The position numbers were made by a program, and so were the translations under genes. Below, in pieces: positions 9,222 through 21,600 of a stretch of 64,000 nucleotides of DNA. The notes below the pieces were generated by a model. That model saw only the letters and a list, made by a program, of their open reading frames with translations, did not search any database and had not been told where the DNA came from. Origin of the DNA: Lineus longissimus (lineage: Eukaryota > Nemertea > Pilidiophora > Heteronemertea > Lineidae); the NCBI RefSeq assembly GCF_910592395.1, contig NC_088309.1, forward strand, positions 25,360,599 through 25,424,598, written 5' to 3'. Positions within the stretch are counted from its first letter, which is position 1, and each line of letters begins with the position of its first letter.

Positions 9222-12200
9222 CTACTCCAATGCAACATGAGTGCTTAACAACTTCTTCAGGTAAAACTCTCGGTTTGATTTATGCCACTCAAAATATGGG
9301 ACCTGGAAATCAAACATAATAGAGCAAATTATAAAACAGTAAATTTGGACAAGAATGTGTTGCTTTTCTTCTCAGGTCATTACTCCCTAGTAAAAACTCT
9401 CCTGCTACTTACCTCAATCACAGTGTACCCCAGCTTCTGCAGCTGCCTTCTCTTCATCACATGTATGCCTGAAATCTTCCTGGAGTGACCATAGTCTGTC
9501 TGGTAGATGTGGTAAACATTTGGTGAAGCACAGATCAAAACCAATCTGAAACCAAACATGTCAATGTACATAACAGTACAATGTAAAATTGGTAACGGTC
9601 GAAGATCAGAACAACGGTCAGCAGTGGTAGTTCAATCAGATCTAAGCTGAAACCACAAAACAGGTCATTAGTGGTACATCAAGTCATATCTAAGCTGAAA
9701 CCACAAAACAGGTCATTAGTGGTACATCAGGTCATATCTAAGCTGAAACCACAAAACAGGTCATTAGTGGTACATCAAGTCATATCTAAGCTGAAAACAG
9801 GTTGTCATGAGGGGTAAACAGAGAAAAACCACCTATGTTTAAGCCAATCTGATATCAAAACTGGAGGAGTCCGTTTTACTGCGACCATGGCATACCTTTT
9901 GTGTCCCTTCCTCGCCTGCTCCCTGTCAACCCATTCTGACAACTGACATATCTTCTTATCTTCATCCACCTCCATTAGAATATCTGAAGGGAACAGGAAA
10001 TTATACATACTTAAGAATCAAGCATATCAAAGTGAGCTATCCTTGCATTTTGGCTGTAACTTTCTTACACCAATGGCCAAGTCGAGAAATATCTGAAGTT
10101 CAGGATTGACTTTTAAAATAAGCCGACATTAGGGAGGTGAATGACAAAATTATGTAAAATTACCAGCAGTCTGAAAATGAGGCAAGACAAACGCTAACTC
10201 TGCCACAGGGTCACCGCCAAACAACATCTCCAACTGTGCCTGGATATCCAGTAACATCTGATCACGATGACTCAGGCGTCTCTTCTCATGGGGAAGCCGG
10301 GTATTCTTCTTGAAATGAGGATCCTGGAAATGTAAAAATAAAGAATTTTATTTGTCAATCCCTCACTTCATGCTACAAGAAGAATGCCTTACATGTATGC
10401 TTCACATTGAAATTTACCAGTACAACTTACATTTTGGACTTTGTTTATCGTATCTGAGGGAAGTCGACAACCTGAATAATCTGGGCATTCAATCTCCATG
10501 GCCTGATCAAGGACAATGAGCTCACGAAGAGGATCCACGTTAGACTTCTCTGAAATGAATAGAGAGGAAATGTAGTGAAAGATACTGGAATACATGTACA
10601 CTGTACACAGAATTAGTTAGTTACCGGACATGCTGGTATCGTGAATCCTGCTTAAACCTTTCCACTCTTTAAGAATCATCTCTACTCCTTAATTTTGAGG
10701 TTTCATGGTTTAAAAAGTTGAATTGAAATTAAACTGCAGAGGCTGAACCTTGGTGCACTTCTATTGTTATGGAGGTGCCGGGTCCGAGGAACGGTCTCTG
10801 GCAGTAGTCCAAATGGATTGAATTGCAGCTTACAAAATATGAAGACCCATTAGCGCAAACACGGATGTAGACCCTTACATCCTTGACGCTAAACATACCA
10901 AGTAATAGCTTTCTGTACGATGGGCTGAGACACTCGTTGATCAAGTCATATGGGTAGATTTCAACATACGCCAGTCCAGTCAGCGCTTGAAGAAGACATC
11001 GAGGGAAATGCATGAATTCAGCTCTCCGATCACTGCTCTCCAACTCCTTCACAAATATTGCATAGAACCAGTCTTTTTCTGCCAACATTGCTTGGAAAGA
11101 GGCACAACGGAAGAGGAAAAATGAGATATCCTTCAGTCGCCACTGACCTAGTCCTGTTTTGATAGCACGCTGACACATAGCATCAATTAAGTTATGGTCC
11201 ATCATCCTCAGACTGTGACACAGACGAAACAAGTTCATGCAAGTGCTATTATCAAATTCCTCAAGGCGCGGGTAGAGGTTTTTCATTATGTTTCTAAAGC
11301 TTGTCCTAAGGCCATCCTGCAAACCAACATCTCTGCTTAAAGAATAGTTAACGCATTTCATTAATGATACAATGCCCATTTCATGCATGGTAGGACTATT
11401 TGTTTCAAGCCTGTCCAACATTTCGCCAATAATCTGCTCCGACCTTATCAAGTGCTGTGATCTGAAGAACCCAAGGCAGGCCACAGCCAATTCGTCATCG
11501 GTGAAATCGCGGTATATCCTCTCAAGTTTGTCTTCTAGTTCCTGAAGAAGTCCTGGATCAGAGCTCTTGAACAAACTCAAAAAGTACAACAACTGTATGA
11601 CATCTTCTTTAGTCATGTTCACCACTTCTGATTCAAGTCTTGAATAAATTTCACCTGGTACAACCTTGGTGTTGAAAATGCAAAAGAAGTTCATGATGAA
11701 GAGCAGTTGACCTTTTGACCAATTTTCAGCTTTTTCAGCACATTCCTTCCTTATTTCTGAAAGAAGTTTCCCACATTGTTCTTTAAACTGGGTAGGGATT
11801 TTTTCCCAGTATCCAAGCTGAGCTATCAGTTCCATGAAACTCATAAGGCAATCACTAGTGCATTGTGACAAAGTATTAGTCAGGATATCACAAAACTCCC
11901 AAAACAGTGTGGACTGATACAATGCATTTTTCGCCTGGTCGGAGAGTGAAGACAATTCATTCAGGACACCTAAAATACGATCAGGGTCAGAACTGTCGAA
12001 CTCCTCCGAATGAATTTTATCCAAGGTAGAGTGAACCACTTCATTTGCTTCTATATTATCGTGGCCACTGATTATTCTGCTCTTATAGCCATCTAAAGTT
12101 TCAAGGACAGAGTGCGCATAATGTTTCTCGCTACCATTTTGAATTGGCTTTATGACAGGAGTGCCAAACATGGAGTTCGAATCAGAAGAATAAAAGCAAA

Positions 12201-12354
12201 CAGAGGAGTTTACGACACATCGATGCGGACCAGGACAGTTTAAGGACCCAAGTATTCTTGTCTGTCTAATAATAGGCTGAACAGAAGTCTGAAGAGATCT
12301 CCTCAAACAGGGTGAAAACCCTGATATAAGACTAAGAGTTCTGATGCTATTCAT
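9222..12354 (-). CDS. FASTKD-family mitochondrial RNA-binding protein with RAP domain
   Basis: Six exons splice in phase: 12354-10749, 10549-10431, 10323-10164, 9983-9896, 9545-9413 and 9302-9222, giving 728 residues. The N-terminus is rich in Arg/Ser with no acidic residues, as expected of a mitochondrial presequence. The long helical-repeat body corresponds to the FAST_1/FAST_2 region (for example YPRLEEFDN and the RCLLQALTGLAYVEIYP block). The C-terminus is a RAP domain: RLVLICASPNVYHIY, HVMKRRQLQKLGYTVIEVPY, EWHKSNREFYLKKLL. Family members act in mitochondrial RNA granules on processing and stability of mitochondrial transcripts. I cannot say which vertebrate paralogue (FASTKD1-5) it corresponds to. 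It is divergently arranged with PTRH2, 631 bases between start codons, suggesting a shared promoter. Intron 4 carries a 48-bp tandem repeat. Confidence 0.93.
9615..9808. repeat. 48-bp tandem repeat in a FASTKD intron
   Basis: A 48-bp unit beginning ggtcattagtggtacatca recurs at 9663, 9711 and 9759, with a degenerate copy before it (from about 9615) and a partial copy at its end. The copies differ by one or two bases. It lies wholly in the intron between exons 9983-9896 and 9545-9413. Confidence 0.85.
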
Positions 12355-12973
12355 GACACTATCGTCTATCCTTCAATCATTTACCCACCTGGAATGAAAA
12401 AGAGATGCAGCAATTAAATACATTTTGATACAGAATAGTAGCGAGACTGGGGGGGGGGGGGGGTGGAGCATGGCCAAGGCGTAAGTAATGTATTCAGTTC
12501 AAGGACTGACACAGTGGTGGCGCTGTGAAAGCAGTGTGAATGTCAGAAAGGAAAAGTTGTGTTGGGAATGAGAACATATTGAGCGTTCTATTCACAATTG
12601 TAACATAAATCTGATGTACAAAGCAAGATGGATTACTGAAACGCCTGTGCCTGTGACCTAGTCACGTAATTTTGGAGATTTTTTCGAAATAAAACGAAAA
12701 TTTGACGAAAATGGACCACCACGTGCAACGGGTTGCAAACTTTTCTCTCCTCCTTCAAGCCAATAGCGTGTTCGATTACTAGCGCCGCGCTTGCGCGAGT
12801 AAGCGCCAGCGCGTTCTTTTTGGTACTGCTGCCAGGTCCCTCTACACAATTAAATTTTACATACATTCCCTGTGCAATCTACATCTATGTACATACATTT
12901 TCCTGATTTAAAAAAATTCAATGCCGTGTTTTTGTAGTGTAGTGACACTGACACTGAATATTTTCTTTTGCAG
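12355..12973. promoter_or_regulatory. Head-to-head FASTKD / PTRH2 intergenic region (probable bidirectional promoter)
   Basis: The two start codons are 631 bases apart on opposite strands. The region contains a G13 run at 12450-12462 and a locally GC/CpG-richer patch around 12770-12810 (agcgccgcgcttgcgcgagt), the likeliest promoter core. The PTRH2 side must hold a non-coding first exon, because a pyrimidine-rich acceptor (ttttcttttgcag) ends at 12973, 12 bases before its ATG. No TATA box was recognised. Confidence 0.5.
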
Positions 12974-12985
12974 AAATTACGTCCA

Positions 12986-14299
12986 ATGGATCAGAAAACA
13001 GTACTAAGCCTGGCTGTAGGCCTAGGCTGTGGTGTGTGTATAGGATGGATTCTCAGGGGACGACTAAGATCTTCTTCTGTTGCTGGTGCTGCAAAATCTG
13101 CTGCTGAGGACTTGGTGAGTTGTCAATTTGCTAACTTAGTGCTGTGTAGTTTAAAAACCGACCATCCTAAACAATGTCAACCTGATTAAAGTCCGGTTTA
13201 AAGTCATCAAAATAAACTATATCAGTCATAAACAAAAAAAGTAGATCTTTATTACATCACATTTCATGTAAAGTGCTGTGCATGACAATTCAATTGCTGT
13301 CTAAAGCAATGAAACAATTATGAAGCTGACCAATGTATTAAAGACACATGTAAGAGAGGGGATTTGCATGATCAGTTACCTTTTCTTGGAATAATTTATA
13401 AGTCACTTTTGTATCTTATTTTAGGTGGTGTCTATGAGTGAAATACCTGGAGAATTCAAAATGGTATTGGTGGTGAGGACCGACTTGAAGATGGGAAAGG
13501 GTAAAGTGGCTGCCCAGGTGAATATATTTATCTAAAATGACTCAATGTGAAATGTATTGCTAGTCCATCTGAACAGAAATAGTTCATCAGGTAATATCAT
13601 TCAGCGAAAACTTGCACCGACAACCTACTCTTTCCCCAAGGTAAAACGTGGCAAAATTGTTCAATGATAACTGAATTTATTATTTCCTTTTCTTCCTTTC
13701 AGTGTTCTCATGCAGCTGTGAATTGTTGTCAAAAGTTACTTCGTTCAGATGCACAAGTTCTTCGACAATGGGAATATCGTGGACAAGCAAAAGTAGTTCT
13801 AAAAACTGATACAGAAGCATCATTGTAAGCACATCCTTGCGTTTCTTGTGGCAGTCAAAAAGAAATATCATGCCTAAATTCATCCTTCAAAATTTTACAT
13901 GAAAAGCTTCCAGAATATAAACAGTGTCATCATGGCTTCCTACTATGTTTTGATTGATATCCTGTAGAAAATTTGTCAGTTTGCCGGTCGTTGTTACAAC
14001 TGACTCTCCAAGGGCAAGTTTTACCATCATCATCTAAAGCGTTGTGGCCTTTGTGGGTCTGCATTTTACATGTACGCACAACAGGCGAGTTAGTATGTAT
14101 AAATGCCATGATGTCCCACTCTTTTCTTGTTTACAGGTTAGAATTGGCAAAACACGCCAGAGCATTAGGACTAACCGCCGCAGTAATCCAGGATGCTGGG
14201 AGGACACAAATAGCACCTGGTTCAAAGACAGTTCTTGGAGTAGGACCAGGGCCAGCTTCACTTGTAGACCAAGTTACAGGGCAACTAAAACTTTTCTAA
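12986..14299 (+). CDS. PTRH2: Peptidyl-tRNA hydrolase 2 (PTH2 family)
   Basis: Four coding exons join in phase: 12986-13114, 13425-13517, 13703-13824 and 14137-14299, giving 168 residues (human about 179). PTH2 enzymes release tRNA by hydrolysing the ester bond of peptidyl-tRNAs dropped from ribosomes; the animal protein is mitochondrial and also linked to anoikis (Bit1). The N-terminus has a hydrophobic segment ([18 protein letters not shown]) followed by Arg residues, fitting a mitochondrial anchor. The catalytic domain shows the family blocks [45 protein letters not shown] and [18 protein letters not shown]. The start is the ATG just after a 5' UTR acceptor. The 3' end converges on the Tpt1-lobe/LRR gene, the two stop codons being 436 bases apart. 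Confidence 0.96.
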
Positions 14300-14735
14300 A
14301 ATAGATACAAAACTTAGAATTTCTTGGACTGTCAATTAAAGAGACACTTCCCTTGAAACAACAGTCCCTCACAAAGTACAACTTCCATTAAACTGTGTCA
14401 TGTGACATCCGGCTAAGACTGTGAATCCACTATCGATCCACTCTGGTTTGACTTTGTTAAGTAAACACTTTGATTTTGTTAAGGAAATGAGAACAAGCTT
14501 CACTTCCAATCAACTAGTTGCTTTTAAAGTTTCTTTGAGTAACGATGGATGGAGTCTAGATTCTGATTGATGATTTTCAGAAGCATTATGTCAATGATGG
14601 GGCAATTCAAAATTTATGTGATTTTCTAATCACAGAACTCAGTGAGTGTACAATGTATTTTTGAATATTTTTTATTAAAATATTAAAAATCATATGCGGT
14701 TTTTAATGTTTGTGAATTACCCCACAGCTTGTCAG
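14300..14735. other. Convergent 3' region between PTRH2 and the Tpt1-lobe/LRR gene
   Basis: TTTATT at 14671-14676 (AATAAA on the minus strand) and ATTAAA at 14674-14679 (plus strand) overlap, so the two transcripts may end within the same few bases and overlap slightly. No additional gene is seen. Confidence 0.45.
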
Positions 14736-16740
14736 CTAAACCACAACCATTCTAAACTTGGACAAACAATCTGCCATATTTGATGGAGAAACATCACTGT
14801 CATTCAGTCTCTTCAGAACCACACTGATATTCCCACAACGAGAGATCTCTTCAATCGTCTCAATCATACTTTCCTTGATATTGCGATTGAAGTAAATGTC
14901 AATATGGACTAAAGATGGCGCCATTGCCAAAAAGTTCATAATTGCATCTTGAGTTATGAGCTGAAGGTTGGAAATATTAAGATACTGTAAGTTGGGGCAG
15001 TACTTGAGAAGATGATGCAGTGTCGTGTCTGTCAGATGTTGGCATCCTGTTAGATTGAGGGTTTCCAATTTGGGAATTTTCTGAAAGGAACAAACAAGAC
15101 GATAGTTTGATATCGATTTGAGTCTCACAACTCTACCAGCCACACCATATGTAGTGTGCATAATGTCTTCTTTCAAGATAACTCAACCTGAGCATGACCA
15201 GAAATGTTGTCAGCTTATTGTTTCTACTCAAAATCATGCTTGTGCGAGGTGGCTTTCACATGTACCGTAATAATCTTCCAAGAAAGTTTCATCACAATTG
15301 AGCTGCCCTACCAGTTTTTTTAGCTGCATCAAGTACAGTCAACAAGGCACATCCACCAGTGTAGCACCAGCCTTGTTTCACACTGATTATGACATACTGT
15401 CTAGACCTACCTTTAAAAGTATTTGTGCAAGATGATCTGTCATGAGGAATCCGCGGTTTTTTAAGTTGAGGAACTTGAGGTCTGGACAACGGTTTGCAAT
15501 CAATTTGATTGTGGCTTCAGTGATGTATACCCCCTCCAAGTCTAAATTCTCAATGGCTGGACCAAGGATACTTCTCAAGGCAGGATTGTTGAGTTTCTTT
15601 TGACGTTTAAGTCTATGGATGATGTACCTGAAGAGTAATCATTATGTACTAATACAACGATCACTGGAGGAAGTCACCAGCATTTTGAAATAGAGACAGC
15701 CTCTCGGAGATGCATAGGGAAAATCCAGGTTGAAAATCATCACTACAAACTTCAATTAATTTGATCACCTTGTCTAGCTGTCCTTGATTGAAATGTCAGA
15801 AATTGATGTAACACATTGTGAGGAAAGCACCCTTACGTGAGTAAATATTCATCCCAGAAATCCTTCAGGTCATAGTCTTTGATATTGGTAGTGATGGTGC
15901 TGAAACAAGACTCCATCAGACGAGGCACCTTGGTTCCTTCATGATTGATATTCTGGAAGGATAATAAAAGAGACTGCTATATGTGTTTCAGGTACTGATT
16001 AACAGCGAAACAAAGACGGGACAAAACTCACCCTTTCAAACCTCCTCAGGTATGCAGCCCTGACAAATGTGCAGCCTTTTACAGTCTTCTGTTCATATCG
16101 TTTTTTGCCTCTGTTGGATATACCGTTCTTAACTTCTTCCAAGACCTCTGTTTCTGTATGGTGCCGCATCATATGTGTGCCTAACAACTCTGATATTTTC
16201 ACAAAACCTGCAAGGGATGGACTAAAGTACTAACATCATAGTCAAGTGAGTGGTAACGAATAGATCTTAGATTTCGTTGAATATATTTGTAGAGACCTCA
16301 CATTTTAATTAAGAACACTTTCACAAAATAAATGAAATTGGCCAGACCTGACATTGTGCCATCTCCTCCAAAGGCTACCGTCTCCTGAAGATGATAGAGT
16401 TATCACAGCTTACTCCTCTCATCAGTCTTGTCACGAACTGTCCCATTCCAGAAGGTAACCTGGTAGTTGAGCAGATCAGTAGAGGCCAAGGAGTTCCCAA
16501 TGATGTCACAACCAACTCTAAACTTAGTTCTCACAATGCTATGTCCCAGAAGGACAACCTTCGAGGGAAGTATTGTCCTGGCCCTGACTTACCCTCTCCG
16601 TCTACTGTAAGGCCATTCTGTATGGCACCATATCGCAGCATATATGCCATCCTCTTCCCCAAGGCCAAACGAGTCTCTCCATGGAAATTGGCACAATCAG
16701 TCTTTCTCTCCATGACCATTGGCCGCTTTTCTCCCTCCAT
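14736..16740 (-). CDS. Fusion of a degenerate Tpt1/KptA N-lobe with leucine-rich repeats
   Basis: Five exons splice in phase: 16740-16593, 16207-16032, 15952-15837, 15627-15411 and 15080-14736, giving 333 residues. Residues about 27-100 match the N-terminal lobe of RNA 2'-phosphotransferases: LGKRMAYMLRYGAIQNGL, GEGFVKISELL, then EVLEEVKN and GKKRYEQK. The family's catalytic Arg-His pair is here Arg36-Tyr37, the KxRF-type Arg86 remains, and the FVRA at 97-100 is not followed by the NQGHS stretch. The NAD-binding ADP-ribosyltransferase-like C-lobe is missing. In its place come about 60 residues of linker and then Cys-type LRRs of the AMN1/FBXL kind (IENLDLEGVYITEATIK, LETLNLTGCQHLTDTTL, LQYLNISNLQLITQDAI). 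No F-box is seen. It is unlikely to be an active phosphotransferase; it may bind RNA or protein. ATG 16740 has a good context (agaATGG). Confidence 0.8.
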
Positions 16741-17006
16741 TCTTAATCTGTGTGTTGATATTGTATCCAAGGAACAGTATCAACTGGATGATAACTATTT
16801 TATTCACGAGATTTTCCTTCTCATTCACAACTACAACAAGCACACCACTTTGAAGTATTGGCTACACCACAGCATATACAGGTTGGCCACTGTTCTGTGA
16901 GATTGATTTGCGTCACTTTAGCTAAAACCTCCGATTCCTCAGATCTAGTAAAGTGTCAGTGAATAAAACACGACATTAACTGTAAAGATTCATAATAAGT
17001 ACACAA

Positions 17007-17381
17007 TGAACGAATTTCACAACAGCTCGTCAATTCTTTATTCTGCTATATTTTTGCATAAAAGTAAGTTCTTCGGATAATTGTGCAATGCCAATGGCAG
17101 AATGACTTCGCGTCCGTAAACAAACAAAAGAGCAATCAATTCATTATGAAAGATTGTGGTTGTCGTTTGCGCAATTCCATTCTTGCCGTTGTGTGAACGA
17201 ATGAACGAATGCAATTCCATTCTTGCGTGAGAACGATTGAACGACTTTCACAACAGCTTGTCAATTCTTTAGGTCTCATTAGGGAGTGTTTTTTTTATTC
17301 ATACCGTAAACAAACAAAAGAGCAATCAATTCATAAAAGGTTGTGGTTGTCGTTTGTGCAATTCCATTCGTGCCGTTGTGT
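17007..17381. repeat. Imperfect direct duplication of about 0.2 kb
   Basis: Two blocks recur: one around gaacgaatttcacaacagct (17008 and, with changes, 17238) and one from ccgtaaacaaacaaaagagc (17114 and 17304), which runs for about 75 bases through a shared gcaattccattc. The different spacings (230 and 190 bases) imply a deletion of about 40 bases in one copy. It lies upstream of the Tpt1-lobe/LRR gene and beyond the probable 3' end of CCDC62, so it could include promoter sequence of the former. Confidence 0.7.
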
Positions 17382-18618
17382 CTATCCAATGACGAATTGC
17401 GTTTTTGGTCTCCATTCATTGGTGTCTTCTTGACTCATGAGGCCAAGGTATTTTGTTGCTTCATAAGATATCCCATCCTGGTTGCAGTTATTGCTTGCAC
17501 AATTCAATCTCCATTCAGGACGTCAATACTGACATGAACTCCTCTAATCCTCTTAGGTTACCAGGCTGTTTAGACAAAATTTATCTTTTTATGAGAAAAG
17601 AACTCGCAACACAATGTCAGAGGATTTTGCATATAAGTTTATTTTGAAATGCATACCTGAATATACATATTGACAGATATTATACATACAGTCTGGGAGC
17701 TGTCAAACCAAATATACAAACAACACTGCCCATATCAAGATTTGCTCCAAAATTCAGAACTAATTGCTAAAAATTGCTTCATCACTTTTTGGTGGGTTAA
17801 CCTCTTGAACAAAAGTGTAATCATACCAATAAATGCCTTAAAATATGAGAATACTTGCATTGGTAAAACCAAGAATGAACACAATCATTACACGGCCAAT
17901 AGTTGATACAGGCCGATATCAGCAATATCCATATCAAGAATTAAAGAACCCAAAGGTGCATAGACATACAGGTATATACAATTGTCAATAACTATTCTAC
18001 AACAGCAACAACTTGTAGTGCCAACTAACATGAAGTTTGTAAGAAGCTGACCAGATGACCTACTGGGATTGCATATCGTAAATCGAGAATTTTGAAGATG
18101 CCAGAGGAAGGCGAAATAGCCCATATTCAGTTATGGTAAACAAAATCACATATTTGTTGCATAATTGCAAATGCATTAGAGCTGGAGTTTTCACGTGTTT
18201 TAAAGTTTGCCTCCCATAAAACGCAAAAAATAAAATGGTGGCAGATAGGAAAATAACCAGGCCTACCACACTGAGAAGCAGAGGATATTGAAAAAGTAAG
18301 AAAAACATAACAAAATTTACACAAAATGTACATATCTACATGAGCAGTCCTCTTTATCTAACCTTAGTGGCTCTGCCTTTGATAATTTTGAAAATGTCCT
18401 GCAAAATAATTTCCTTCTCAGAATTTTCAGAAAACTTTCTGATGACTACATTTATCATATCAAAGAAGAAAATCTATACGCCTCGAACCACATGGCTATC
18501 TACATGTACATGTACGTCAGCAAATTGAGGGTATCCATGAAGTAATGTCTTTCAAAGATGAAAATGACTGAGAATGATAAATAATTGAAAACAATAAGAT
18601 GAGTGGGACGGCACTGCA
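17382..18618. other. CCDC62 3' UTR and spacer
   Basis: About 1.2 kb without a supported coding exon, downstream of the CCDC62 stop at 18619. TTTATT at 17638-17643 gives AATAAA on the minus strand and is a candidate transcript end. Small frames on both strands have no recognisable content. Confidence 0.4.
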
Positions 18619-21600
18619 TCAACAATCACATTCACTATCTCTTGTCTCATTGAGTGGGATATTAGGAGCTACTTTAGGTGGAGTCTGGAAAACATCTACG
18701 GGTGGAGACTGGAATGCATCTTTAGCTGGAGTCTGGAAAAGAGACAGTATTTAGAACCATTGGAGAGAAGGAACAGGCAGGAGCAGCAACATCATAAGGG
18801 GACATCACAGAGATGTTTGGTAACAGCAGTATGTATAAAAGTTAATCCACAACCGAATACGCCATGACAAGAAAACCATTTGCAAGATAAACTTTTTTAA
18901 ATTAACGTTTTTAATTTCTTCTGTCCCCAGAGGCTGGAAAATCACAAGGCAATGATACTTTACGCGTCAAATAGGTCTTTCTGTCCAACCACACAAAATC
19001 TTACAAAAAAGGTCAGACTGCCGAATTACATAGTCAAGCAAAACATTTTTGAGATGGTCGCTAAAATCAGTCGGAACTATTTACCGTACCTCAGGATATT
19101 TTCCAACAAATGGAGGTAAAGTCGTTTTTTCGAGATCTTCCACCATTTGCCGAGATTCTGCCAGGAGGCGATGGAGTTTACTGGTGGGAGACAGCAGCTG
19201 CAAGGGAGATCAAAGTTAGATAACATTCAAGATGCAACACAAATTATGTAAATTCCACTGTACTTTAAATATTGGAACCATACAGATAAAACTGAAGTAA
19301 CAGTAAAAAATACACACCACTTTCGACATATTTACTAGAGAATATTAGAAACAATGCTTACATTTTTTGCAGAAGGCAGCGTGTACTCCTCGCCATCTGT
19401 CACCGATGTGAATGATGTATCAACACTTCTTGGATTGCCATCGTCGATAGAGCTGAGGAAGCTAATCTGTTTGATATCCAAGCCCTGGTCATATGATGGC
19501 ATACCATGCTGATCCAGCGATGACTTGGACAACCCAGAGGTGGTGTTGTAGTCATCTAAGACACTGTCACTGGAATGACAAAAGGGACAGGGTTCACTAT
19601 GATAATCGGCAAACTTTTTGAAACTTACATGATCTTGAGGCTTGCTGAATCTCATCGTCATCGGATGATGGGTTTGAGTCTTGCCCACGAGTTGTGGCCT
19701 GACTTTACCTCATTAGCCTCTGTGATCTTGAGGCTTGCTGAATCTCATTGTCATCAGATGATGGGTTTGTGTCTTGCCCACGAGTTGTGGCCTGACTTTA
19801 CCTCATTAGCCTCTCCAATCAGTTTACCTGTGGCTCTCATGGCACAATTCAGCGATGAAATTATCTGCATGTATATGAACTTAAGTATTCACGGCTTTGC
19901 ATCAGGCCACCTGTCCCATGAAATATTTGAAAAAATATCCTCCTTTCACTACAGCCACTAGTAACCACAGCAAAGTCAATCAATACAAGTTTGAATTCAC
20001 ATTTTAACAACATGATTTATGTCAATTAGGAAATAACTTACGTGGTATCATCAAATGCCGCCTTTCTGTGCTTTGCTAATAAATCCTTGGAACTTTCCAA
20101 ATTAAGATGAAGTAGTGACAAATCTCGCTGTTGCCGCTCATAAATCTGGCGTAGATTACCAAGCTCTGCGTCAGCTCGCTCCTGCTTTGACTTCTGAAGA
20201 TCAACTAGCTCATCCTTCCGTTTCTCCCGCTCAGCTGAAATATGAACAGAGCATAATGATACATTCGCAAATCAACTGAAGATGCTGGTGTAAAAAGGTG
20301 GTCAAGGAGCCAGATCTTCTGTTTTGAGAACACTGGTCAATACTACAATGAGGCTTATTGAAAATGCATTAGGACAACCAAAGTTCAGATTTTCACACTG
20401 AGTTCTTCACTCTCCCAGCAAATACATTACACTGAATAATAGTAAGACAAAATATGGAAAGAAAAAATTCTCACCTGCCAATTCCAATTCTTTTTTCAGT
20501 TCTTGAATTTCTGATTTTAGTTTTTCAGATTCTATAAACTGTTCTTCATTAGCACTTCTATTGGAACCAAGTTCACCTGAAACAAATAAGGGCTCATTAA
20601 ATAGAGAAATATGGCAATCTCATTGTGTGAATAATCCTGGATATAAGGGTGATCCAGATGTAGGTCGACTACTTAAACTTGCCGGGAGGCTTGTAATCGC
20701 AAGTATAGGAAGTGGAACAATAGCCAATTCTAAGGTAACATTTCAAACTTATTTGGAGCAGCACAAGGAAGGTAATCCGTTAGAAAAAATGCTATACAAA
20801 CACTGCATGCCACACCTATGACATGTGCTTATTACAATGACTGTGTACTATAACAAACAGATGAAGTTATGGTTAGTTTAGTTACCTCTTAATCTGTCGA
20901 CTTCCTGGCGAACTTCTGAGTGTTTTTGTTTCCATTCCGACGCCTGCCGTCTTGCTTCCGATTCCTTTTTCTGATGTTCTTTATTATGCCTGTCTAACCT
21001 TTTTAACTTTGCACTCAGATCTGAGATGTGATCTGACGCTTCGATGAGATCCTTGTCCTTCATTTTGAGCATTGTTATAAGTTCTTGTTCCCTGGCTTCC
21101 AACTGTCCAATAGTACTACACATCTCCTTCATGGAACCTGTCAAGCTGGCATTCCTTTCCTGAAATGATAATAGTTTGTCATGAACACACCTAGTCAGTT
21201 TCACCATATCCACGCTTTCCAATCTGGCAACACAATCAAAGAAATTTGGTGCAAAAACATGTTCAGTTAAATGGAATTTGGTAAATTGAAGAAGAAGCCA
21301 GCTGACATGGAAAACCTCAGTGCTACATTGAAGAAGCTAGCTGAAATGGAAAATCTCAGCACTTGGTACATTGAAGAAGCCAGCTGAAATTGTCCCCATG
21401 GAAACAGATGAAAATTTTAGCTCTATTCATACTAACCTGGGATTCATGTAATTGCATGGATGCTTGACAATGTTGTTCACTGAGTTTCGACAGCTGTTCC
21501 TGTGTGCACTGCAATGCAGTTGCCTTGTCTTTGTCCTCAGACTCCCTGGCCTTCAGTTTGCCTTTCAGAGACTTCACCTGCTCAGACTTGCTGGAAACCT

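Noticed and set aside
16348-16384. A short minus-strand exon (ending ATGTCAG|GT) as the start of the LRR gene
   Set aside because: It also fits the phase of the next exon as a bare ATG start, but exon 16740-16593 joins in phase too and completes the conserved GEGFVKISELL of the Tpt1 N-lobe, which is much stronger evidence.
16391-16900. A 169-codon plus-strand open frame
   Set aside because: It is antisense to the first exon of the Tpt1-lobe/LRR gene and its 5' intron. The minus strand has the family motifs and a strong donor, and the plus frame has no recognisable content.
19575-19961. A plus-strand frame with internally repeated peptide
   Set aside because: It is produced by the 93-bp tandem duplication in a CCDC62 intron.
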